Shown: piece after piece, positions 45,020 through 55,729 of the stretch
How the letters are laid out: each line of letters starts with the position of its first letter
How positions within the stretch are numbered: the first letter of the stretch is position 1
DNA from: Kingdonia uniflora
Taxonomy: Eukaryota > Streptophyta > Magnoliopsida > Ranunculales > Circaeasteraceae
Direction: 5' to 3'
NCBI GenBank assembly: GCA_014058105.1
Contig: JACGCM010000510.1
Coordinates: 1,178,001 to 1,242,000 of the forward strand
DNA length: 64,000 bases
Notes under the pieces: generated by a model
What the model was told of the DNA's origin: nothing
The model's database searches: none
What the model saw: only the letters and a program-made list of their open reading frames with translations
Program-made: the position numbers and the translations under genes

Positions 45020-46700
45020 GGAGATTTTCTTGCAAGTGAAAAGGCAATGTTTTAGTGCCTGATTCGAGTATTGTTGCGAAAAGAGCTTATATTACTAAAA
45101 AGTATTTGACTACGGAAGAAATTGAAAGGAGAAAATAAGAGAAAATGCCAAATCACTAACTCAATATGCTTCCAGACTCGAAACCCAAAAATCAGCCTCG
45201 ATATTAAATTTCCCAAACCCAGGTAATATATTTAATTTGCTTACAATACCAGTCTTTTTAAATATCAAATGAATGTATTTTTTATTTATGAATTCGATTA
45301 ATAACACAAGAAATTGGTTATTACACAGGTCTTATTCAAGCAAATAAAAACAACTACAAAATGGGAATGATATGGCTAAAGCTATTAATCATATTGGGAC
45401 AGGTCAAGCAATTGTTGTAAAAAAATCAATAAACAATGTCAAGAAAGATGCTAGAATGTGGGATATAGATGGAATTCATACCACGAACATTCGTCCTATT
45501 TCTTCAAACAATTTAAGTACATTTCAATCTTTTATTGCTGTTCCTGTATATCATTCGAGTACGTCATTCAATTCGCTTCATGGTATTATTGATAACAATA
45601 CTCTTGTTAGGTCTCAAATAATATTTGATTTAAATTATGAACATATAAATGAACATTTTAATATGGTTAATAACCCAAGCATCAAACGTGCACACCCAAA
45701 TGATTACTTCAATCATAATTCATCTCCCCAAAAAAGATTAAAGAGAAGTTACTACCAATTGAAAACAGCTGTTAATCCAACATTATCAAATGGATGCATA
45801 CAACAAGCTTTGCCCCTAAATATAAATCAATTGCATTCTAACGAAATTACGATTCCATCGATTTACATCAATCCCACACAAATGGTAGCTTAAAAAAATC
45901 ATTTATATAACATTGCACGAAATTATATTGATAGCACAAAATTTAAATGAGATAAGTTCCCTCCAAAAAAATAATGCCAACATTGCAAAGCCTACTTATT
46001 TATGAAAGAAACAAGAAATTTATGCTGTAAAAATGGCAGAGTAAAATTGGATCTTCCACCTGTACAAAATGATCTCTTAGAATTATTCAAAGACCAAACA
46101 GTAATTACAAAATATTTTAGGCTAAACATATGCAATTATAACCATGCATTTAAATGTACCTCAATTGGTATCACTCTCGACAAGGAAATGGCTAATTCTA
46201 AAAAGGGAGTCTACACATTTCAAGCCATGGGTCTATATATCATCGTATTGGAAGCTTTTAACCAGAAAAAAAAAAAAAAAAAAAAAAAGTCCCGATTCTT
46301 ACAACTATATTTCTATGACCCTACAACAGCACTTAAAAATAGGCTTCTAGAAAATGATACTTTTCATGTCAAAACTATCCTTAAATTAACAAAAATCTTA
46401 AAGCATAATAATGCATTCATTAAACAATTTAAAAAACTAGCAAAAAAAAAAGAACCTAAGTGATTACAAAATTGAAATTAAACAAAGACCAGATAATGTA
46501 CCCCAATATGTCCTTTCGACATCTGATGATGTCACAACTATTGTTATGGGTGGAGATGATTTGACAGTAGGAAGGAATATCTTAATTTATCCTAGGAAAA
46601 AAATCTATATCAAAGAAACATCTGGATTCTATGATCCCCTACAATATCGTATCTTACTCCCTCATGAAACATACGGGTGGGATCTGATAGACACGTAATA
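45020..46700 (+). pseudogene. Helitron replicase-helicase protein, N-terminal part
   Basis: The open segment 45372-45893 and the conserved segment 45976-46700 belong together. The latter reads CQHCKAYLF, ETRNLCCKNGRVKL, FRLNICNYNHAFKCTSIGI, FLQLYFYDP and, after a stop at 46461-46463, TSDDVTTIVMGGDDLTVGR and YDPLQYRILLPHETYGW. These match, in order, the Helitron-like N-terminal domain. The Rep endonuclease and helicase domains are absent because the match stops near 46700, where an LTR begins soon after. A possible small exon ends at 45221 (FPNP then GT) with an acceptor at 45330. Inside the domain a run of 23 A (46266-46288) adds a poly-lysine stretch. Broken by stops. Confidence 0.75.
46266..46288 (+). 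repeat. Run of 23 A inside the Helitron domain
   Basis: An uninterrupted A homopolymer that interrupts the conserved block between EAFNQ and FLQLYFYD. Its length could be misjudged by sequencing. Confidence 0.9.
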
Positions 46701-46751
46701 TTTACGTGTACAACTCCTAAATTTATATCTACCTAGTAATTTATTAAATAA

Positions 46752-47809
46752 ATGTGACACTAAAAGTGTTTTTGTTTGTATTTACAAAAATCGGTCACAT
46801 TATAAACAAGTCGTACATTTTTTCGGCTTTTAACGAAGAACAAGGGTGATGCACTCTAACAATGATTCTCATTTGAAGTTGTCAACCAAAGTCCCATGCA
46901 TGGAAGCCCATTGAAGAGAATTAAATATAAATATAAATATTATTCTCATGAGTTGTAATATCTATGCATGATTTCAGGCATTGTTTAAGGGATTTTATAT
47001 TAATGGTAATATTTTGTAACCCTTCCTATACTCTATAAATAGGAGGAGAATCCCACCCATGAGAGATCATCTTAGAGAGTGTAATATCAAAGTTTATAGC
47101 AATAAAAGTTCTTCTTTATCTCTTTTTATTGTCAATTTCTTTTAAGCAAGTAATATGGCAATGATCAAAGGGATGAGTAGCTAATCTTCTTAGCCAAGGC
47201 TAGAGGAACCTACATCCAATGTAGCCTTAGTATAGAATAGCAATATATAACTAGAGTAGTTACTTTCTCTTCTTTTGTTTTAATGAATATTCTTCTTCCT
47301 ACGATCCTAGTTTGATCATAGCTTGAATTCGAGGAAGTAATGAATCTAAAGAAACCATCTTGTATAACCATTAAAAGATGGTTTGGAACATGGAGAAGAG
47401 AGCATAACCTGTTCTTATCAACTGGACCATGGTTGAATAAGGTGGTTTATGTGTAGTTCTCAATCATAAATCTCTTTTATCTTTTGATGTATTGCATATG
47501 CCCGACCAAGGATATGCGATACGGGAACTTGTAATTTACTCTAATTATTTATGCTATCTCACGGGTACAAAGGGTGGAGTAGAATCTAAGCCTTGGTTCT
47601 CACTCCGACTCATAAAACTCATATTTTTAGCATTTTATTTTCTTTACTTGAAAACCAACCTACACAAATTCATTGTCATTTGATAAAACTAGTAGCTCGA
47701 AGTATAATTTGCACCACAAGTCTCTTGGGATACAACCCCGCATACACTTGTACTTAACGGTACACTGTACGCTTGCAGGCCATTTAAGACTTTGGTTTAT
47801 ATTCGATCA
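46752..47809 (+). repeat. Single LTR of a gypsy element with tRNA-Asp type PBS (left edge approximate)
   Basis: A promoter-like TATAAATAG is at 47034-47042 and a polyadenylation-like AATAAAAG near 47100. The LTR ends GATCA at 47809, followed by AGTTTT and a PBS of tRNA-Asp type. The left edge is a guess at TGTGACAC, since no second copy of the LTR lies in the window. The partner LTR is deleted or lost. Confidence 0.6.
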
Positions 47810-47815
47810 AGTTTT

Positions 47816-47835
47816 TGGCACCGTTGTCGGGGACT
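47816..47835 (+). other. Primer binding site, tRNA-Asp type
   Basis: TGGCACCGTTGTCGGGGA, close to TGGCGCCGTTGCCGGGGA, the complement of the 3' end of plant tRNA-Asp. It is common in Athila and some Tat gypsy elements. It supports the LTR call at 46752-47809. Confidence 0.75.
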
Positions 47836-49399
47836 TCCAAAGGTGCATTTTATTTTTGAGTTGTTTTATTTTAAGCCAATTTTTCTTTCTTGTTTTTTTT
47901 TTATCGGGAAACAAAGTGATTGAGTGATTGGCTCAAACTTTCTTGACGTAACTGTATGTGTTACATAAGTGGATATTTAATATTTAAGTTCGTGACACAT
48001 AAGTGGGTATTTGGTTTTCTAATCTTTGTTTTTTTTTATATTTAAGTTCGTGACACATAAGTGGGTATTTGGTTTTCCAATCTTTGTTTTGTGATCACTA
48101 GGTCTTGTATTTTTTATCTATAATCTTTGTTTTACTTGAATTGTCTTTTATCACAATTCAAGTAATACTTGAGATAATTTTGTTTTACATTAGTATTTTG
48201 CTTAAGATAACTTGTGCGGTCAGTAATACAAAACAAAATTTAAAGCATTACATTTGGTGGTTCTTTTTAATATTGAACTTGAGCACGAGTTGTTTTTGCT
48301 GCGAGCACGAGTACGAGCTTTGGTAATTTTTGGAAGCATCTTACCGACCACAAAAAGTTTAACGGACTTGAGCATGAGTTGATTTTGTAAGTTTTACTTG
48401 AATTTTGATAAAAGACCATTTTTGCTAATCTTAATTATTACTCTCCATTGTTGATCAAACACAAGCCGATTACACTTTGTGAATTTTGGGTACCAATAAG
48501 GGATACAAAGAAATGGAAAGCTTAAAGTGCAACTCATTTGCTGTAAAAATCCTTCTTGTGCCCTCTAAGTGAAGGGGCACTTCCTTCTTTCGCCCCCTAA
48601 GTGAAGGATAAAAAGAAGCAATACTTAAAAGGTTAAATTAGGTTTACCAAATATTCAGCATTCAACATCAACACCTTACACATATGGAGTGAGGCGTAGG
48701 ACTTGCATTCGACTTGGCACATGGAATGAACGGTCAAAATTTCTGGTACTTGATAGCAATTGGCACACTTCAATTTCATACTAAACTATGTTTAAAACTA
48801 GATACATGAATTATAGAAGAAATTGAATAACCAAGATACGCAAACATCATTTATTGATAATATTACTCCAGATTCTGTGATTTTCTAGGACATAATTTAA
48901 TGATTAGACATCGAAGAGGAGTTCAATATCTATAACGCTGAATAACATTGCTATGACACAAACAATTGCTATTTATAGGGCAAAAAAGGGTGCTAGAGCA
49001 GCTCAGTGGTGGTGGTTGCAAGGATTATAGGAAAAAGGACTCAAGATGTTTTTAGCTGTTCTAAATGCTATTTTTCCTGCTTCAGAAATAGAAAAACTAT
49101 TTGAATATCAATACCTCTATTCCTTTGAGAACTGCTTTCAGTTAATGGTATAGTTTAACCCGGTTCCATTCCTTATATCTTACAGTACCAAACAGTTAGA
49201 ACCAACGTTCTCTTAGAGACGCGTATAGGCAGGCAATACTAGGGATTATTCCTTACATGATTGGAAATTAAAGAGTGGTTCTTACATAGTTATCGAACAA
49301 CCAACAATATTCATAGGGATAATCCAAAATCTATACTGAGTCGTAAAGATAGCAACTTCTAGGGAATTGACTACATGTTGAAGTAGCCCACACGAACAT
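47836..49399. other. Element leader and AT-rich DNA, no gene seen
   Basis: No gag or pol motifs follow the primer binding site. It holds a tandem duplication of about 52 bases with a 58-bp period (47981-48032 and 48039-48090, TATTTAAGTTCGTGACAC), and repeated GAGCACGAG words near 48280-48320. Confidence 0.45.
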
Positions 49400-50169
49400 C
49401 CACCCAATGTCATGAAGTATTCAAAATTCCCCTCATGTTCCATATGTCATCCACGTTCTCCGGATGTACATTTGATGTTATATCAACCTGTTCCATGATA
49501 AGATGAAAATAAAACCAAACATTACTACAAGAGCTACATTAATTACTGTTAAAAGCAATAATTTACTCGGTAAAATAATATATTTCACTCTAGCCTGACA
49601 ATCTAACTCAAATCTTACACGGTAACCACATCCGATTTGTTAATTTTTAATCTACATTAAGGATCTGAATCCTTTCTCCCTCTCATTTTAAACATTGGTA
49701 GTTACAGAATCTATGAAAGGGAAAACTAAATACTACTTTGGCGACTATCTCAGCATTCTATGGAATTTTAGCCACAGCCTCAAAAAATACCCAGGCCCAT
49801 TTATCGTAGCTTGAATCATCTGTAATATAAGGTACCCATGCATTTGAATATTTTGTTGTTTCAAGCCATGTTTTGCCACCATCAATTCATACATCCACTC
49901 TCTCAATACCACGTCCACCTCTAGAGACCGCTCCAGAGTAATAGGAGGAAATGTTTTATTAAGCAAGACATCTTTAATCATTCACTCTTTAAACACTAAG
50001 CTTTTCTTTCAGTACATGTGAAATAAATGCAATATGATTCACTAAACTTGCACATCATTATTTTTGTATTCTAATACATAACAAGTAGTTATACTATATA
50101 TCAGTTTGCCTTCTGTGGACAAAATATTTTAGAAATCTCTTTAACAAGAGCATTCGCTTTGATTTCTTC

Positions 50170-52824
50170 TGTAGTGTCCCAGATTTTTTATTTTATTTTA
50201 TTCAATTTCATTTATTATTATTCATCATGCATCCACTCATATCATTATTCATCATCATGCATCTTTTTGCATCTGCATCTTATTCCTCTTCTGGATTTTA
50301 TTATTTTTCATCTTTTCTGTATTTCGGTGGCTTCGGTTGCCTTTTGGCAGAGGAGGTGTGTTGTAGTTTCAGGGACCCGTGATTGGCGTGGAGGTTTGTT
50401 GGTATTGTTTTGTTGAGGTGTTTGTGGTACGGTGTGATCCAGGAGGGATCCAAGGTTTTTCCTGAGTTTCTGTCAGTTTTTGCTTCGAAAGGAATCTTTT
50501 ATCCAGTTTCTGCTCTTTCTATTCGAACAGACCTCTTTCTGTTTGAATAGATCCTTACCTATTTCATTATGTTCAAATATATTCCTATCTGATTCATTCT
50601 ATTCGAATAAACTTGACTCTGTTCAAATACATTTCAATCTGTTTCTTTTTGTTCGAATAGAAATAACTTTTGTTCGAATAGATGTCTGTTCTGTGGATTT
50701 CCACAAATTCCAGCTCTATCCGAACAACATCTTTTATGTTCGAATAGATTCCTACCTGTTTCATTTTATTCGAACAAGCTCTTTCCTATTCTAATAGACT
50801 TCTATCTGATTCTTTTTGTTCGAATAGAAATGTACTCTATTCGAACAGAGGCGTGTTTGAACGACCAGGTTGGGTCTTTCTTCGTGATTCTTGGCCGTAG
50901 GATTGCCTCGAGTAGAGTGTTGTGATCTAAGGGTTTATATAGCCATTTTATTTTCATTCTCTCTCTTACTAATCACTCTCTCACTCTCTCTCCCAAATTG
51001 AAATCTTCCTCTCCCTCGCTCCTCATTACGATTCGTTATGGAATTCACCTCTCCAATTCCTCGGTGAGTAATTCCCCTCTCTCCATTCCTTGTGTTTAAA
51101 TTGATTGTAGCCTTGGTTGGAATCCTTTATAATTTTAGGGCTTGTGGTGTTGGGTTGATTGTATCTGTTGCAGGTGTTCAGTTATTGGCATTAGTATGAT
51201 TATTGTTGGTTGTGGAGGTTGAGGTTGGGTCAACCTGTCGATTGGCGGTATTGCAGCTTATCCTTTTATCAGGCGAGTGTCTCCCCATTGCTAATTTCCT
51301 ATACTAATTTAGCCTGTGTTAGTTAGGGTAATGTATTGGCATTGAGGTGTTTGTGATTGTTTTTAAACTATATTGTTCCATCTGCTGTAGTTGTTGATTC
51401 AGGGTAGTAGTTTCCTATTATTAGGCATATAAGGTATGTTCCCTTTTGTCTTTTAGGAGGTTGTGCATTGCGTGGCATTCTCATGGGTTGTCCTTGACTG
51501 CTGTGTTCCAGTATTGCAGAGACTTATGTTTTTTGATGCCTTGACTGGTTAATTAATCACTGTTCATCTGTGCTTGGATGTTGTGACTGGTCAATTAGTC
51601 ACGGTTTGCATCCGTATTTGGATTGTTACCATCCTCTGAGGTAGGTGGTTATCCTACGTGTGTGCTGGCCTGGTTGTGGTTGTTGGGTTAAGATTGTTTT
51701 CCCTTCTCTCAAGCGAGGGTTCTCCTATGTGTGTTGGCCGGGTTTGGCCGCTGGGTTATTTTGATCCTTGGGATTTGTTTGCAGTGTGGGTTTTTATATT
51801 TTTTTAACTTAACGAGGTCGGATACATAACAAAGCTCTACATCGGCTGACCCTCGATAGGACCTAGGATTCCTACATCAGGTTAAAAAGTAGGTGAAGTT
51901 TGAGTTTGACACTATCATGCCTATTACCCTTTGGGAGTTTGGGATGGTGTGAGATAGATTCCTTTGGTCCCCGTCTTATCCTCCGTGAGGTTGAAATTCC
52001 TTGGAATAAGCGAAATAAAGTTTGGACGTTGTCCCCGTGAGTTGTAAAGCCTAAAATACTCTGATCAAGTGATAAATCCTTCAGCGTTGTCAAGCTGGTA
52101 ACCCAATCGTACCCATTATATCTAGCTGAGATTCTCGTTAAGGTTATTATGCATTAACAGTTGATCAACCCAATACATTGATTTATAGGGTCTAGTTCTT
52201 GGGTTCATAATATTATTAAACATTCACATTAGGACATTTCGAGAATCATATCATATCACATCATCACAGCATTTTCCTCATATCTCCTTTCTGCATACTC
52301 CTATTCCCATTCCTCTTACACTTTATTTTTATACTTATATTTTTTGTTGTACTTTAGAACATCTTATATCTCACTCATCTCTCCTCTTTCTCAGTACCTG
52401 TTACATTAGTATGTTAATTAGCCTTGTTGAGCATTAGTGAGCCGTGATTTTGCTTAATCTCGCTTTGTTCCCTCCTTTCAGAGGCAGATTAATGTTAGTT
52501 TTAATTGAGACTTTAGAAGTTGGTTCCAGGTGTTTGCAGTTGCTGTTTCGGTGCCGGTTTTAGTATTTTCTTGTATGTTCTCAGCTTTTGACGTTGTATG
52601 TTATCGGATATTGTATTTTCATTTTTAGTTGTATATATCTATACATCTCTGCTTCCGCTTTATTTCCTTTTTTCTCTGATGATATTGTTATAGTCAATGA
52701 TTGAGCCTGAACTTGTCTATAGCTTGGTTGTTAGTGGGGGAAAATCGGTTGGATTCCCCGACCTGCACATACCGAATGATAGTAATTGGTCTAGTTATCG
52801 ATTATTGGATTTTGGGGCGTGATA
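50170..52824 (+). repeat. 5' LTR of the Tekay-like element
   Basis: 2655 bp, very long for a chromovirus, as is typical of Tekay/Del. The TTCGAA-type array spans about 50518-50850, followed by TTGCCTCGAG at 50903-50912 and a TATA box. Downstream are CT-rich tracts (50950-51000). Confidence 0.92.
50934..50942 (+). promoter_or_regulatory. TATA box of the Tekay-like 5' LTR
   Basis: TTTATATAG, about 85 bp after the last TTCGAA palindrome. The matching site in the 3' LTR is near 56513. A CT-rich tract follows, as in many plant initiator regions. Confidence 0.6.
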
Positions 52825-52827
52825 GAC

Positions 52828-52840
52828 TTGGTATTAGAGC
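52828..52840 (+). other. Primer binding site of the Tekay-like element
   Basis: TTGGTATTAGAGC, one change from the initiator-Met site TTGGTATCAGAGC, three bases after the LTR end. Confidence 0.8.
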
Positions 52841-52981
52841 TATAAGTTAACTCCTATCTCTGTGCTAGCAATCATATGATGGGTGATTCTTTTTAGATGG
52901 AGTTAGGGTCAATTCCTTTCAGTTTTATGTATTTTATCATCTTTCCTCCCTTCCTGAGATTTGTGCCTTCTGTTTGCATAG

Positions 52982-54190
52982 ATGGCTAGAGGTGGTAGAG
53001 GCAGAGGCCGTGTAGTAGGCCGTGGCCATAGAGGTTTGCGCAGTGGTGCACTTGCTGATGAGTTATTGCTTAGTCAGGAGAGTTTGGGGTTTGTCTTGAT
53101 TGAGCAAGGTGTTCCTCCATCTCTAGTGGTTCCAGAACTACCTGTTGCTTTACCTACCCAGTTGTTACCAGTATTTCAGCAGAGATGAGACAGTTTATGG
53201 AGTGATTCACAGCCCATTTTCAGCAGGCCAGGAGCCCAGCGGTAAGAGATTACATCAATTTAGAGCAGCTTCAGAAATACAAACATCCAATGTTTTCCGG
53301 TACGTTAGTTCCTTCTGAGGCAGAGATGTCGTTCAAGTCAATAGAGAAGACTCTGAACGCGATGAAGTGTTCGGATGATTAGAGAGTGACACTTGCTACC
53401 TATCTATTGTAGAGGGTGAGGCAGATCACTGGTGGGATAATGCCAAGAGGACCATAGTAGAGACTCCAGTGCTTTGGGCATCCTTCCAGGACCGATTCAC
53501 TTAGCAGTATTTCCCGTAGAGTTACAGAGACTCTGCATTTCTGAGTTCTACGCGCTTGAGCAGGGTGATATGAGTATCTCCTAGTGCGACCAGCGATTCA
53601 ATGAGCTTTCTCGGTACGTTCCGTTTATTGTCCAGGATGAAGAACAGTGCAAGATAAAAATTTTGAAGGGTCTTCATCCGTACTTTAGGATGTTTTTGAT
53701 TTCTTCGGGGGCTAGTTCTTATAGAGAGGTTTTGTCTAAAGCCTTGGCGATAGAGCATAACGATATTGAGGAGCGCAAGTCCAAGGACTTGAGAAGCTAA
53801 CAAAGACAGGATCAGAGGGCCGATAAGGGCAAGGCAATTCAAGGTTAGTACGAGAGCTTGGGTCCGAAGAGGTAAAAGTTGGGCGTTACTGATGGTGCTC
53901 CAGCTAATGTTAGGGGAGGACAACTTTCCTTTGGTACGTGTTGGAACTGCGGGTGGGAAGGACACACTAAGAGGTTTTGTCCTAGGCCAGATAGAGGTCC
54001 ACAGCCATTGAGACAATTTTAGGGTCCTATTGCTCACCAGCCGAGACCACAGCAGTTTAAGCAGATTCAGCAGCGACATTTTTAGAGCTTGCAGGGTAGG
54101 CAGATTATTCCAGGTCCCTAGGGTGGACAGAGACAGTAGCATCCGACTCAGCAGCAGGGTCAGGGTCAGGGCCAAGGACAGGGTAGGATG
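52982..54190 (+). pseudogene. Decayed gag of the Tekay-like element
   Basis: It starts MARGGRGRGRVVGRGHRGL, a common basic start in this lineage. After a TGA at 53186-53188 it is readable in changing frames: EGEADHWWDNAKRTIVE near 53415-53465, EFYALEQGDMSI near 53540-53575, RFNELSRYVPFIV near 53595, KGLHPYFRMFLISSG near 53665. The zinc knuckle CWNCGWEGHTKRFC at 53939-53980 is intact (C-X2-C-X4-H-X4-C). A glutamine-rich tail follows, in which several CAG codons have become TAG. Gag would form the particle. Confidence 0.8.
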
Positions 54191-54535
54191 TACATAGTTG
54201 AGAGGCGAGGTGCTCACGTCGTGCGACCTGTAGTGGAAGGTACGCTTCATATTTCTTATTCGCCCACTCATGTTCTTTTCAATTCTGGTGCATCGCATTC
54301 ATTCATATCATACATCTTTCTTTGCACGATTGGTTTTGAGTCTTTCTTATTGCATGATGAGATTTTCGTGGGTACTCCTCTCGATTCTTCGATTTCTATT
54401 TCTCATATTTGTAGAGATTGCCCTATAGTTGTTTATGGCTGTATTCTTTCAGCAGACTTGGTGGTACTACCGATGCAGGAGTTTGACATTATCCTGGGCA
54501 TGGATTGGTTGTCGACGCATCGAGTTACTTAAGAT
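54191..54535 (+). pseudogene. Aspartic protease region of the Tekay-like element
   Basis: Open at 54188-54532. The active-site loop reads LFNSGASHSFIS near 54275-54310, with asparagine replacing the catalytic aspartate (normally LFDSGAS), so the protease is dead. Later parts VYGCILSADLVVLPMQEFD and ILGMDWLSTH are the usual C-terminal signatures of plant gypsy proteases. A TAA closes the frame after RVT, ahead of RT. It would process gag-pol. Confidence 0.82.
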
Positions 54536-54739
54536 TGTTTTGAGAAGACAGCTACTTTCAGTATTCCTGATAATAAGCGATTTGTGTTTACTAGTTTCAA
54601 ACCTGCGCAGTCAGGAGACTGCTTGTTGGCGTTCTTGGAGTTAGAATCCTTTGGTGTTGATGTTAGTTCTATTCCGGTGGTGTGTAACTTTTCTGATGTT
54701 TTCCTGAAGATTCCCGGTTTGCCGTCGATGAGATAAATT

Positions 54740-55630
54740 GATTTCATTATAGATATTTTACCTGGTAAAGCTCCAATTTCGAAGGCTCTGTATCGTATGG
54801 CACCTATTGAACTGAAAGAGTTGTATAATCAGATTTCTGAGTTGATGGATATCCGGTCGAGTACTTCACCGTGGGGAGCTCCGGTATTATTTGCGAAGAA
54901 GAAGGACGGGTCTATGCGCCTTTGTATCGATTATCGTGAGTTAAACAAAGTCACGATCAAAAATAAATATCCTTATCCTAGGATCGAGGACATGTTTAAC
55001 CAGCTTCGGGGAGCGCAGTTCTTTTCGAAGATTGATCTCAGATCAGGTTACCACCAGTTAAGGATCAAGAAGAAGGATGTTTTGAAGATAGCATTTCAGA
55101 CTCGTTATGGACATTATGAGTTTCAGGTTATGCCGTTTGGTTTGACAAACACGCAGGCAGCTTTTATAGATTTGATGAACCGGGTTTTCCGACCTTGTCT
55201 AGACCGGTTCGTCATTGTATTCATGGAAGACATATTGATTTATTCGAAGACCGAGGCCAAACATGAGAAACACTTGAAGATTGCATTACAGACTTTGAGG
55301 GAGAACACATTGTTTGCCAAGTTTGAGAAGTGTGATTTTTGGCAGAAGGAAGTGAAGTTTCTAGGGCACGTGGTGCCCAAGGATGGAATTGCAGTAGATC
55401 CTTCTAAGGTTGAAGCTGTTATAGATTGGGTTCAGCCGACAAATATTACAGAGATTCATAGCTTTTTGGGGTTAGCCGGGTATTACCGTAGATTCATCAA
55501 GGGCTTTTCGCGGATTGCAGCTCCTTTGACTTACTTGCACAAAAAGATGTTTGATTCGTTTGGGATGACAAATGTGATTTAGATTTCACAGAGTTGAAGA
55601 AGAGGTTGACTACAGCTCCAGTTCTTATTA
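54740..55630 (+). pseudogene. Reverse transcriptase of the Tekay-like element; RNase H and integrase deleted
   Basis: The longest well-kept frame here, 54797-55582: [72 protein letters not shown] and [18 protein letters not shown]. The catalytic box reads FMED (about 55222-55233) where relatives have YVDD or FIDD. The first aspartate is replaced by glutamate, so activity is doubtful. After KMFDSF a shift and stop occur. The match then ends at VLIIPSSG (about 55620-55640), and everything up to the PPT is deleted. Confidence 0.88.
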
Positions 55631-55634
55631 TTCC

Positions 55635-55678
55635 TTCCAGTGGATAGAAGTATGTCGTTTCCAGTGGATAGAAGTATG
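55635..55678 (+). repeat. 20-bp direct repeat at the internal deletion junction
   Basis: TTCCAGTGGATAGAAGTATG occurs at 55635-55654 and again at 55659-55678, separated by TCGT. It lies exactly where the RT match ends and the 3' leader begins. Confidence 0.9.
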
Positions 55679-55716
55679 GATTTTGGGTTGTGGAATTTCG
55701 GGGTGAAATTTCTTTT

Positions 55717-55729
55717 TAAGAGGGTAGAA
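55717..55729 (+). other. Polypurine tract of the Tekay-like element
   Basis: TAAGAGGGTAGAA directly before the 3' LTR, the usual position and composition for Tekay/Del. Confidence 0.75.

Noticed and set aside
4497..52840. TGGTATCAGAGC-like words as tRNA gene pieces
   Set aside because: They sit at LTR edges in four elements and are primer binding sites. No cloverleaf surrounds them.
53522..54298. Minus-strand open frame of 258 codons
   Set aside because: It is antisense to the Tekay-like gag and protease, which carry clear family motifs on the plus strand. It has no motif of its own.
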